The notes beneath the pieces were generated by a model, which saw only the letters and a list, made by a program, of their open reading frames with translations, did not search any database and was not told the DNA's origin. From Gammaproteobacteria bacterium UBA7310 (lineage in GTDB: Bacteria > Pseudomonadota > Gammaproteobacteria > Pseudomonadales > Ketobacteraceae): a stretch of DNA of 58,181 bases. Shown here in pieces: positions 49,829 to 58,045 of the stretch (the stretch's first letter is position 1; each line of letters begins with the position of its first letter). The translations under genes and the position numbers were made by a program. The DNA is taken from positions 5,494 to 63,674 of the forward strand of contig DKQK01000003.1 of NCBI GenBank assembly GCA_002471665.1, read 5' to 3'.

Positions 49829-51291
49829 TGTTGATATTCGAAATAAGCCAAAGTGGCCGTCGCGCCACCTCGCAGGCACCGAAAAAAGTTGCGCTTAACG
49901 GCGACATTCCCGCGGCATTGTTGCGTAAGGAAAAACCGCTCATGCCGGAGGTGGGTGAGATGCAGGTGGTGCGTCACTACACCAATCTTTCGCGCAAAAA
50001 TTTCAGCATCGATACCCAGTTCTACCCCCTGGGCAGCTGCACCATGAAATACAATCCACGGGGTGCCCACCGTGCTGCCATGCTGCCCGGCTTTTTAAGC
50101 CGCCACCCACTGGCGCCGGAACAACACAGCCAGGGTTACCTGGCCTGCCTGTACGATCTGCAGGAAGTATTGAAAGACGTCACCGGCATGAAAGGGGTGT
50201 CGTTAACCCCCATGGCGGGCGCCCAAGGTGAATTCGCCGGGGTGGCCATGATTCGCGCCTACCACGAAGCCCGTAACGATCACGAACGCGCCGAGATACT
50301 GATACCCGAAGCCGCCCACGGCACCAACCCGGCCACCGCTGTTATGTGCGGCTACAAGGTGCGGGAAATTCCCGTGGACAAAGACGGCGACGTGGATGTG
50401 GAAGCATTGAAAGCCGCCGTTGGCCCCCACACCGCCGGCCTGATGATGACCAACCCCAGCACCTGCGGCGTGTTTGAACGCAAAATAAAAGAGATCGCCC
50501 AGGTGGTGCACGAGGCCGGTGGCCTGCTGTATTACGATGGCGCCAACTTAAACGCCATTCTCGGCAAAGTGCGCCCTGGCGACATGGGCTTTGACGTGCT
50601 GCACATGAACCTGCACAAAACCTTTGCCACCCCCCACGGCGGTGGCGGCCCCGGTGCCGGCCCGGTGGGCGTGGGTGAACGCCTGCTGCCTTACCTGCCG
50701 ACACCCATCGTTGGCAAAGACACCGTAGACGGCGCGGATCACTATCGTTGGCTTACCGAAAAAGACATCCCCGGCACCATCGGGCGGCTCTCCACCTACA
50801 TGGGTAACGCCGGTGTATTGCTGCGCGCCTTCTTCTACGCCAGCGTGCTGGGTAAAGAAGGCCTGCACCGTGTGGGGGAGTTCAGCACCCTGAACGCCAA
50901 CTACATGATGAAAAAAGCCGAGCAGGCCGGGTTCCAATTGGCTTACCCCAATCGACGCGCCACCCACGAATTCATCATCACCCTGAGCAAACAGGCTAAA
51001 GAGCTGCACGTTACCGCAATGGATTTTGCCAAGCGCATGTTGGATTACGGTTATCACGCCCCCACCACCTACTTCCCACTGTTGGTGCCGGAATGCTGGC
51101 TGATCGAACCCACGGAAACCGAATCCCCCGACGAGCTGGACGGGTTTGTTGACGCGCTGGCGAAGATCCAGAAAGAAGCGGAAGAAACCCCGGACCTGGT
51201 GAAAGGCGCGCCCTATACCCAACCTGTGAGACGGCTGGATGACGTGAAGGCGGCACGGGAGTTGGATTTGGTTTGGGGTAGGAGCAATTAA
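49828..51291 (+). CDS. gcvPB: glycine dehydrogenase (decarboxylating) subunit 2
   Basis: This 487-residue PLP-carrying half of the P protein has the cofactor lysine in MNLHKTFATPHGGGGPGAGP. Other landmarks are FYPLGSCTMKYNPR, EAAHGTNPATAVMCGYKV and LYYDGANLNAILG. I chose ATG 49828, which overlaps the gcvPA stop, rather than the GTG three bases earlier; AGGAGG lies upstream at good spacing. Together with gcvPA it decarboxylates glycine and loads the lipoyl arm of GcvH. Confidence 0.97.
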   Translation: MLIFEISQSGRRATSQAPKKVALNGDIPAALLRKEKPLMPEVGEMQVVRHYTNLSRKNFSIDTQFYPLGSCTMKYNPRGAHRAAMLPGFLSRHPLAPEQHSQGYLACLYDLQEVLKDVTGMKGVSLTPMAGAQGEFAGVAMIRAYHEARNDHERAEILIPEAAHGTNPATAVMCGYKVREIPVDKDGDVDVEALKAAVGPHTAGLMMTNPSTCGVFERKIKEIAQVVHEAGGLLYYDGANLNAILGKVRPGDMGFDVLHMNLHKTFATPHGGGGPGAGPVGVGERLLPYLPTPIVGKDTVDGADHYRWLTEKDIPGTIGRLSTYMGNAGVLLRAFFYASVLGKEGLHRVGEFSTLNANYMMKKAEQAGFQLAYPNRRATHEFIITLSKQAKELHVTAMDFAKRMLDYGYHAPTTYFPLLVPECWLIEPTETESPDELDGFVDALAKIQKEAEETPDLVKGAPYTQPVRRLDDVKAARELDLVWGRSN

Positions 51292-51292
51292 C

Positions 51293-52456
51293 GAAACCAG
51301 AATAATAAAAACCTTAGCAATCCTGTTCGCTACCCTGTTGGTCGCCTCCTGTGCGACCACAGAGAAAGCTCCCAACCTGTTGGTAACGCTCAGCAGCTTT
51401 AAGGCGTTGCCCGGCTGGGGGCAGGACAATCTCACCACCTTCACCCAAGCATTCAACCGCAGTTGCACTTGCATCTAAAAACTCAATCCAGCCCAACCTT
51501 TCTCATCAATGGAACAAGCTGGCAGCAACGTACAATGGCAGTACATCTGCCCCAATTCGAATCAGTGAAAGCCGATGATCCTGCAGCGCTGAAGTACGTT
51601 TTTCGAAACCCACTTCAGGCCCTACCAAATCGCCAACTATGGCGACAGCAAAGATCTGTTCACCGGCTATTTTGAAGCAAGCCTGAATGGCTCCCGCACA
51701 CCCAAAGTCCCGTACCTCACGCCCTTGCACCTGAGCCCGGATGATTTGATTATGGTGCAAATGGGGGAATTCCGGCCGGAACTGGAAAGCCAGCGCATAG
51801 CGGGCCGAGTGATTAACGGCAAACTCACCTCTTACGAAACCCGCGAACAGATCACCGCAAACCAATGGCCTCATCTCAATAGTGTCCTGCTGTGGGTGGA
51901 TGATCCCGTGGATGCCTTCTTCACCCAGATCTAGGGCTCCGGCGTGGTGGAAATGAATGATGGATCGGAGGTACGAGTCGGCTATGCTGGTCACAACAGG
52001 CACCCCTATTACGCCATCGGCAGAGAGCTGGCCAAAGAAACCGTCTTCATGCTGAGCATTCGACAGTGGCTGGAGCAGAACCCAGATCAGGCGGTTGCCA
52101 TCATGAACACCAACGAATCCTATGTGTTCTTTCGAAAAATTCCCGGAGAAGGCCCCATCGGTGCCGAGGGCATTGCGCTGACTGCGCAATGCTCGCTGGC
52201 GGTGGACCCATCCTGTCTACCCTATGGTTTGCCGTTATGGGTGGATATCGACCCTGTGATTGAGAACGACCGACCGATCCGGCGCTTGATGATCGTGCAG
52301 GATACCGGAGGCGCGATCCGTGGGCCGGTGCGCGGTGATGTGTTTTGGGGGCATGGTGAGCACGCAGCCATGAAAGCAGGTAAGATGAATTCGGAAGGGT
52401 GCTATTGGGCGTTCTTCCCGGTGGAGAAATACATGTCGTTGTCGGTTGCGAAGTAG
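51293..52456 (+). pseudogene. mltA: membrane-bound lytic murein transglycosylase A remnant
   Basis: The broken frame encodes, in order, a lipoprotein signal remnant (LAILFATLLVASC), a segment with LPGWGQDN, then FETHFRPYQIAN and LFTGYFEASLNGS, ADDPAALKYVF in another frame, and a long intact C-terminal part with TNESYVFFRK and the 3D-domain motif VQDTGGAIRGPVRGDVFWG. Lesions include no good start codon, an in-frame TAA near 51476, two compensating frame changes around 51560-51605, and an amber codon at 51932-51934 where FFTQI*GSG would read glutamine (CAG to TAG). MltA would have cleaved peptidoglycan at the outer membrane; the catalytic aspartates remain in the last fragment. Confidence 0.88.
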
Positions 52457-52485
52457 TCTGCGACACAACCTGAAGGAGAGTGCAA

Positions 52486-53190
52486 ATGGGTAACAAGATA
52501 GTCGTGCTGCAACGCAATAAAGGCGATGACGCCAAACTGCAAAATATCAAAAAGTTTTTGAATCCTCTGAAAATCGTTGAGTATCAAGCAAACACCACCA
52601 TTCCTCCGGTTCAGGGCAGCAATATTGACTATGTTCTGTTTACCGGTGGCCACGGTAATTTTATTGCCTCGCAGCCTGCCCTGTTAAACGGCACTACGGC
52701 GGCCAATGCCCGCAAGTGGTTGGGGGAGAGCAGCGGGTTGGAAGCGGATGTATTCATTCTTGATACCTGTTTCAGCAGTGCGTTTGTGCCGGCATTCAGC
52801 GGCATGATTCCCGTGGGTGGTGCCATTGTGTGTGCCCATGGCAGTGGTGAAGGCTTTGCTGATGCTTTACTGAATTCCGATAATGCAGGCAAAACCGTTG
52901 GTGTGGCTTTGGGTGGCATCGTAGATGGTGTAACCGAAATGGGGCTTGGGTTCACCTCTCTGTCACTCTATGTGCGCAGTCAGAAAGGTCTCAAACTTTA
53001 TACCACCAATGGTGGAGAAAATCGGGACTCCGGGCTGCAGACTCGCGGCACTTTTGGCATGGATCACGACGGCGCTGACGAACTGGGCCAACTGGATCGC
53101 TTCCTGATGGGCAAGCTAATTGCTATTGAGGTCGTGACGCCCGACGCGCTCAAGGCCAAATTAAAAGAGAACTTGAAAATGACTGTTTAG
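52486..53190 (+). CDS. caspase-fold-like (clan CD) orphan protein
   Basis: This 234-residue protein starts MGNKIVVLQRNKGDDAKLQN. It shows two motifs at the right order and spacing for a clan CD cysteine-protease fold: YVLFTGGHGNF with H56, and VFILDTCFSSAF with C95, each after a hydrophobic strand. This is the His-Gly and Asp-x-Cys dyad of caspases, metacaspases and CHAT proteins. No signal peptide or other domain is evident. ATG 52486 follows AAGGAG. It lies 29 bases after the mltA remnant and has no clear partner, so its role is unknown. The homology is by motif only. Confidence 0.75.
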   Translation: MGNKIVVLQRNKGDDAKLQNIKKFLNPLKIVEYQANTTIPPVQGSNIDYVLFTGGHGNFIASQPALLNGTTAANARKWLGESSGLEADVFILDTCFSSAFVPAFSGMIPVGGAIVCAHGSGEGFADALLNSDNAGKTVGVALGGIVDGVTEMGLGFTSLSLYVRSQKGLKLYTTNGGENRDSGLQTRGTFGMDHDGADELGQLDRFLMGKLIAIEVVTPDALKAKLKENLKMTV

Positions 53191-53202
53191 GCAGTCTTCT
53201 TC
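53181..53202 (+). terminator. weak terminator after the caspase-like gene
   Basis: GACTG (53181-53185) and CAGTC (53192-53196) form a short stem over the stop codon, followed by TTCTTCC. The stem is only 5 bp, so this is a weak candidate. Confidence 0.35.
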
Positions 53203-53620
53203 CGATTGTCATAAATCGATACTTACGCCAGAGTAAGGCGATGTAAGCGAGATAGATCTTTTGAGCTTTTAACTTCGATCACTCAGTGGGCTTCCCTTAT
53301 CTAGGTTGTCTATTTTGACAGGGAGTTATGCAGGATAGTCTGCTTGCAGACAGAAGCGGATGCCTGCAATTTCCGAAAAGTGGACGTAGGATTTAACTGC
53401 CTCTTCTTATCAGCAATTTGTAAAATTTAGGGAACCAGCAATTCATCCTCAGCTTGCGGTCCTGAGAAAATCTAATAGGGCATGTCGGACGCTGATCGAG
53501 CGTGCCGAATCAAATTGTTAGTAGTGTTCGCTTCTAGATTGGTTGCCTAGTACCAGCATTATCCAGAATTTTTACGGCTGGAGCTCTTTAGCCGAGATCA
53601 TAAATTAACGATTTTGAGAC
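53203..53620. other. intergenic region, no gene recognised
   Basis: About 420 bp of AT-richer DNA between two genes. I see no open frame with a ribosome site, no RNA gene and no mobile-element end. It marks the left side of the AT-rich segment that holds the pentapeptide gene. Confidence 0.5.
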
Positions 53621-55633
53621 TCACTCAAATGGCTTGCCAAAATATGTCAACACAAAGATCGCTAACAAGTAAACACTAACAAGAGACTGAATTCCGGCAA
53701 CAGTCCTTACCCAACCTGTTGGCTTGAGAACAAATTCGTTAGCCTGTAATCGGGTAATCCAACTGCCGACGTTAAAATCACGCCAACCGATATGAAAAGC
53801 AGATAATACGCTAAAATAAATACTTAATTGATATGCTTGAAGCACATCCCATGCAAAAATTAGCTGAGGTTCATTGCGACCAACATCTTTTCTAATCCTG
53901 TTATCCGACCACAAAATCCAAATACCGTCTTTACTGCGATTGCACATCGCTAAAAAATATATTATTGAAAATAGAGGGATACCTGAGACAAGTAAAATTA
54001 ATGCTCTTTGTGGATGCAAGCCCCACGCACTTGTGAATTCGAACAGTATGTACTGCACGATATCACCAAATAAACCCGAAAGCTTATTTGACTTCCACAA
54101 CGTACCATGCCGCAAGGCATACGTAATCTCGCGCGCCTGTTGCTCATAGCCAGATGCTCTTAATTTTTTCCTCAATTCGACTAGTGCTCTAGGCTGATTA
54201 TAGATCATTTTTTCTAAATTGTTTGCCAAAGCTATTGAGTCAATAGGTGGGTGCCCATTCTGATCAACTTCATATAGACAGTTTTCCATGTTAGCTCCTG
54301 AGATTCTCACTTCGCTCAGGTTAGTTCCAATAAGTTCAGCCGATTTGAAATTCGCATCGCGTAGATCGGCGGATGTTAAATCAGAAAAATTCAAATTAGC
54401 TTCATTGAATCTTGCTCTACGAGCATCAACACCTAGAAACTTAGATCGTTGAAGGTTTGAGCCGAGCAAACTCGCCTCCTTTAAATTGGCTTTCGTGAAA
54501 TCAGCTTCCAAGGCTTCAACTTGTAATAAGCTCGATCGGGATAAGTCGGCGCTTCTAAAGCTAGCATTAACACCTGATGAATAGTCCATTTTAATTGATG
54601 CCATATTCGAATTATCAAATATGGTATCAGTGATTTTTGCTTTACTTATGCTAGAGCTATCAAGTTTTGACCGCCTAAATGTCGCAGATTTCAAGTTCGC
54701 GAAATTTAGTACTGAGCCATAGAGATCTGCTCTGTAGAGATCAGCAGATTCTAGATTTGCCTTCATTAACTTTGTGCCTATCATGCTAGCACCCAAAAAT
54801 GACACACCTTTCATGTCTGAGTTTTCAAAGTTTGCCTGGAATAACTTAGCCTTCTCGAAGGATGTGCCAGCCAACTTTTTGCTAGAGAAATCCTGTCCAT
54901 TCAGATTGGCGCCACTAAAATCAATCCGAACAAATGATACATCGTTTAAATTTGCATCGACTAAGTTTGCTTCTCTGAATGTAGTATCTACGATGATGGA
55001 CCCAGAAAAATCTGAAGATCGAAAATCAGTCCGATCAAATCTGGACGACCATATTTTTAACCCTCGACACTTGCAGTTCTCCATGATCAAGTTATCAAAA
55101 TTGGAGGATTCTATGGTTGAATCTTCAAAGTTACTGTTCGGCAATTTGCTTCCATCTAAGCTTAAATCAAATATTTCTGACTTGGCTATATTTGCCCTGC
55201 TCAGATCTGATGAATGGATTTCTGTACTACTTATTTTGGAGCTAAATAGAATCGCATCAGTGAGATTAACATTAGTTAGTCTTGCTCTACTAATCTGTGC
55301 CTCGATTAACGTTGCACCAGTAAGATTAAGTCTATTCAAATTCGCATCATTAAAGTTAACCCAGCGTAAGTACAAATGTTTAAGATCTGCATTATTGATA
55401 TTTGCCTTACATAGGTTCAGCAAGTTTTCTCCATCATAATATCGTTCACTATGTAAGTGTTCTGTCCAACAAGATCGCAACATAATTTGTTTTTCACTTA
55501 TTTCCTCGCCTTCAAAAGGGCATTTCTTATTGGATGTATTTGTTGGGAATGGTCCTGTACAAGCTTGGTTACCAGAAGCAGGCAGAACATATAGAAAACA
55601 TAGTGACAGGAATAAATTCCCAATATATTTCAT
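53621..55633 (-). CDS. exported pentapeptide-repeat protein with C-terminal membrane helices
   Basis: This 670-residue protein has a signal peptide (MKYIGNLFLSLCFLYVLPASG) and a short cysteine-containing region. Some 75 pentapeptide units follow (about 80-455; for example ANLNRLNLTGATLIEAQ and ADLTSADLRDANFKSAEL-like blocks), which should form a right-handed quadrilateral beta helix outside the cytoplasm. Residues 530-670 hold about three membrane helices (RALILLVSGIPLFSIIYFLA, LSIYFSVLSAFHIGW, IQSLVSVYLLAIFVLTYFG), resembling the two-helix ion-channel-like ends of some pentapeptide proteins but without a clear selectivity filter. Its codons are much more AT-rich than those of its neighbours, suggesting transfer. 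Confidence 0.85.
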   Translation of the reverse strand: MKYIGNLFLSLCFLYVLPASGNQACTGPFPTNTSNKKCPFEGEEISEKQIMLRSCWTEHLHSERYYDGENLLNLCKANINNADLKHLYLRWVNFNDANLNRLNLTGATLIEAQISRARLTNVNLTDAILFSSKISSTEIHSSDLSRANIAKSEIFDLSLDGSKLPNSNFEDSTIESSNFDNLIMENCKCRGLKIWSSRFDRTDFRSSDFSGSIIVDTTFREANLVDANLNDVSFVRIDFSGANLNGQDFSSKKLAGTSFEKAKLFQANFENSDMKGVSFLGASMIGTKLMKANLESADLYRADLYGSVLNFANLKSATFRRSKLDSSSISKAKITDTIFDNSNMASIKMDYSSGVNASFRSADLSRSSLLQVEALEADFTKANLKEASLLGSNLQRSKFLGVDARRARFNEANLNFSDLTSADLRDANFKSAELIGTNLSEVRISGANMENCLYEVDQNGHPPIDSIALANNLEKMIYNQPRALVELRKKLRASGYEQQAREITYALRHGTLWKSNKLSGLFGDIVQYILFEFTSAWGLHPQRALILLVSGIPLFSIIYFLAMCNRSKDGIWILWSDNRIRKDVGRNEPQLIFAWDVLQAYQLSIYFSVLSAFHIGWRDFNVGSWITRLQANEFVLKPTGWVRTVAGIQSLVSVYLLAIFVLTYFGKPFE

Positions 55634-56022
55634 ATATCAACCTTATGTGTTAATGGAGTTAATAATTCTAGACTTGCAATTGTTGTTACAATTCACAGCT
55701 AGGTCTGCTGCAACCAAGCATCCAGAGCGGCACCGGAAAGAGCGCATTATTGGAGCCATCGTGCTTATGGATATTGAGCTCATCGCAAACTTTGCCACTA
55801 TTCATGAGCTCTTACCACTTTTACGAGGCCGTAGACCTTGAATGGTGGCGTCACAGTCTCATGATCTACTCTTTCTGGGGGGCTTTCGATCATGATACAT
55901 GCATGGAGGGGATAGCTGACTTTCTGGCCTGCCGAGTGAGTTGTTTTTGAGATTGCATTTATCGACCTATTCAATTTCTGGCATACATAGTCTCATGATT
56001 GCATCTCCTGACCTTCACACAA
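55634..56022. other. intergenic region, no gene recognised
   Basis: This 389-bp stretch lies between the divergent-looking AT-rich pentapeptide gene and the nuclease gene. Short frames exist (for example 55530-55841, plus strand), but they overlap the pentapeptide signal-peptide region and lack ribosome sites. It could hold degraded coding DNA; I see no transposase motifs or inverted repeats. Confidence 0.5.
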
Positions 56023-57285
56023 CTACCGTTGCCCAAAACTCGCCATATAACTCTTAGCCTGAAGATCCACATGGCGATCCACAGCACCTTCCAGCTGAAA
56101 CAAACGCGCACTTTTCCTAAAATCATAAACCCGATACAGACAATATTGAGCCTCTTTTTCTTGTGAATAAGCAAGCTCGTTATCCGAAATATAGAATGGA
56201 TGATATTTCCCGCCGCTGGTGGTCTTCACTTCGATATACAGTTCTTCTTCTCGTTCCACATTGAAGGATTGTATATCAAAGCCTGCACCATCACCCTCGT
56301 CTTTGCTCACCCAGCGTATCTCCTTTGCCAGATCCGGGCGCCCCGCCTGTTGCAGGCGGAAGTGCTCAAAATCCAGAACAAAGCGTTCACCTTGTTCCCC
56401 CAATGAGCGGTTGTTTCGCTCCCGTTCTGCGTAGTTGGGTTGGCGGGCAAGGTAATCTCTGGGCGCTTCTTTGATGCGAGGGATACGTTCCGGTAACTCC
56501 CGATCCAGTACGCTGTTCCAATCCACTGAATGGTGCCTGTACTCAACGGCTATGGAGGCAGCATCGGCAAAGGCATCCAACGTGTTCAAGTCTGCCGCAA
56601 TATGAGCCAGCACAACATCTTTCAGCATGCGCTGATAGTTAAAGGCCGGTTTGTAGCCTGAAATATAGGGTTGCCCCCATTCAATTAGAATGGCGCTGAT
56701 ATTCTGGTGCTTAAATTCAATGGAGCTTTCTGATCGGTTGCGCAGCTTTGTTTGTAAAGCTCGGCGGTGTGCGGCTTTGTTATATTTATTGCCAATTATC
56801 TCTTGTTCAAGCATTGCGAAGTAATCCTGCGCTATGGCTTCGCATTCCAGCCAATCCCAGGCATCTTTTCCCGCCTGCAACAATGCCCGTCGCGCTTCCG
56901 GTGCAAGATTCTGCATCAGCGCTGATTTCAAATACTCTCGGGTCATTTGATGGCTAATATACTCAAACAACGCATCGTCCAGATATGCATAGGCAATATG
57001 CTGTTCGATAACACCGGGGCCGGATGCCGTGCTCAGTTGGTCAAAGGCATCCTGTTTGCCCGGCTTTAATTTAAAGTGCCAAAAGCCGCTGCTGCGTAAA
57101 TGAAAAAAGGGTAGGTGTGGATTGTTACGATCTTTGGGGTTAGCCAATTGTTCAAAATGTTTGGTGAATGTGTCTTTGAGTATGTGATCAAAGTAGATTT
57201 GGTTGCGGGGGATGTGTTTTTGCTCCACCAAGTCCATCACCGCCAATAGCAGTGCCACTTTATGTGGGCTTTTTTTCGGTGCCAT
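56023..57285 (-). CDS. modification-dependent restriction-type nuclease (DNA-sulfur-binding-like + DUF3883), frame-disrupted N-terminus
   Basis: From the ATG the product is 420 residues. Residues 5-75 (SPHKVALLLAVMDLVE, LPFFHLRSSGFWHF) resemble the sulfur-binding domain of ScoMcrA-type enzymes, which read phosphorothioate or modified DNA. Residues 290-400 are a DUF3883 domain with SLGEQGERFVL, GAGFDIQSF (D337) and LYIEVKTTSGG (E352, K354), a PD-(D/E)xK-like site. The true gene seems to start further up at GTG 57346, overlapping the HIT stop codon (GTGA). That frame encodes SLQEYELKLSRLRMNTRGG, the family's usual N-terminus, and reaches SPHKV only if one A is removed from the seven-A tract at 57270-57276. 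The listed ATG gives an N-terminally shortened protein. Confidence 0.75.
   Translation of the reverse strand: MAPKKSPHKVALLLAVMDLVEQKHIPRNQIYFDHILKDTFTKHFEQLANPKDRNNPHLPFFHLRSSGFWHFKLKPGKQDAFDQLSTASGPGVIEQHIAYAYLDDALFEYISHQMTREYLKSALMQNLAPEARRALLQAGKDAWDWLECEAIAQDYFAMLEQEIIGNKYNKAAHRRALQTKLRNRSESSIEFKHQNISAILIEWGQPYISGYKPAFNYQRMLKDVVLAHIAADLNTLDAFADAASIAVEYRHHSVDWNSVLDRELPERIPRIKEAPRDYLARQPNYAERERNNRSLGEQGERFVLDFEHFRLQQAGRPDLAKEIRWVSKDEGDGAGFDIQSFNVEREEELYIEVKTTSGGKYHPFYISDNELAYSQEKEAQYCLYRVYDFRKSARLFQLEGAVDRHVDLQAKSYMASFGQR
57270..57276 (-). other. seven-A tract that breaks the nuclease frame
   Basis: On the coding strand the tract reads GAAAAAAAGC. With seven As the frame from GTG 57346 stops at a TAA 12 bases downstream of the tract. 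With six As it continues into the nuclease body as GTEKSPHKV. It is a candidate site for mutation, phase variation or transcriptional slippage. Confidence 0.75.
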
Positions 57286-57342
57286 TGCCGCCCCGTGTGT
57301 TCATACGCAGGCGTGAGAGCTTCAGTTCGTATTCCTGCAAAC

Positions 57343-57753
57343 TCACTTGCGCCCGCTCCAGTAATCGGCCTTTTCCTGCACAATCCAGCGTACGCCCCCT
57401 CTGGGGTCTACCCCGGCTTCGTTAAACCTTGGAATCAGATGGATATGCACATGGGGAATGGTCTGCCCCGCAGCGGGGCCATCGTTGATACCGATATTGT
57501 AGGCGGCGGGCCCGTACTCCCGGTCCAGATCAGCCTTGGTGGCATCCAGCAGATCCAGCAGGTCGTTGCGTTCTGCCTTCGTTAGCTCGAAAAACGAAAG
57601 AACATGCCGCCTGGGGATGATGAGTGAATGGCCCTCAGTCACCGGGAACCCGTCACGGATCACAAAGCCATGATCGTTATTTTGTAGAACACGATGGTGA
57701 TTGTTGATGGCAGCAATCTGACAGAATGGACAATTTTCTTGTTCATAAGTCAT
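57343..57753 (-). CDS. HIT-family nucleotide hydrolase-like protein
   Basis: This 136-residue histidine-triad protein has a CPFCQI start (possible zinc pair), EGHSLIIPRRHVLSFFEL, INDGPAAGQTIPHVHIHLIPR with the HxHxH triad, and the end GGVRWIVQEKADYW. Enzymes of this branch hydrolyse dinucleoside polyphosphates or nucleotide conjugates. The stop codon overlaps the GTG start of the nuclease frame by GTGA, so the two genes form one operon. That link suggests the HIT protein serves the nuclease system, but this is inference. Confidence 0.93.
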   Translation of the reverse strand: MTYEQENCPFCQIAAINNHHRVLQNNDHGFVIRDGFPVTEGHSLIIPRRHVLSFFELTKAERNDLLDLLDATKADLDREYGPAAYNIGINDGPAAGQTIPHVHIHLIPRFNEAGVDPRGGVRWIVQEKADYWSGRK

Positions 57754-57861
57754 CTAATGTACTCATGAATGGATAGATGTAGTTGGTTCAGTATAAAAGT
57801 TGGCTAATGTTGCTTCAAGATCGAGCATTCTGAGTAGCAACGAGCCACAGAGGCGACTGAA

Positions 57862-58045
57862 ATTGCGGCAGGAAGCCGTCATTGATCAACAGGGAATCAA
57901 ATTCTTCACCGGGAAACCCCAATTGATCACCGGGAGATCAGATCCAAGCACCGGGGAGGCCTGATTGATCACCGGGAAGCCAAATTCCACACGGGGAAGC
58001 CCCAATTGATCACTGGGGCACCTAGTTCCCTCACCGGGAAGCCGC
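57862..58045. repeat. degenerate tandem repeat downstream of the SDR gene
   Basis: About nine imperfect units of 20-22 bp run from 57862 to 58045. Units at 57881, 57922, 57964 and 58005 start ATTGATCA; those at 57901, 57942, 57984 and 58026 are of a second type ending near CACCGGGAA. The true period is therefore a 41-42-bp pair. The last unit covers the stop codon and final codons of the short-chain dehydrogenase gene, so the array may have grown from that gene's 3' end. It does not look like a CRISPR array: there are no fixed repeat ends. Confidence 0.7.

Noticed and set aside
55530..55841. 103-codon plus-strand frame
   Set aside because: Its first half is antisense to the pentapeptide signal region, with no ribosome site and no recognisable motif.
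53203..56022. Transposon or insertion sequence as the source of the AT-rich segment
   Set aside because: No transposase motif, terminal inverted repeats or target duplications could be seen.
57270..57276. Programmed -1 frameshift at A AAA AAG in the nuclease gene
   Set aside because: The heptamer is in phase, but the downstream nuclease frame is +1 (or -2) relative to the upstream frame, so a -1 slip would not reach it.
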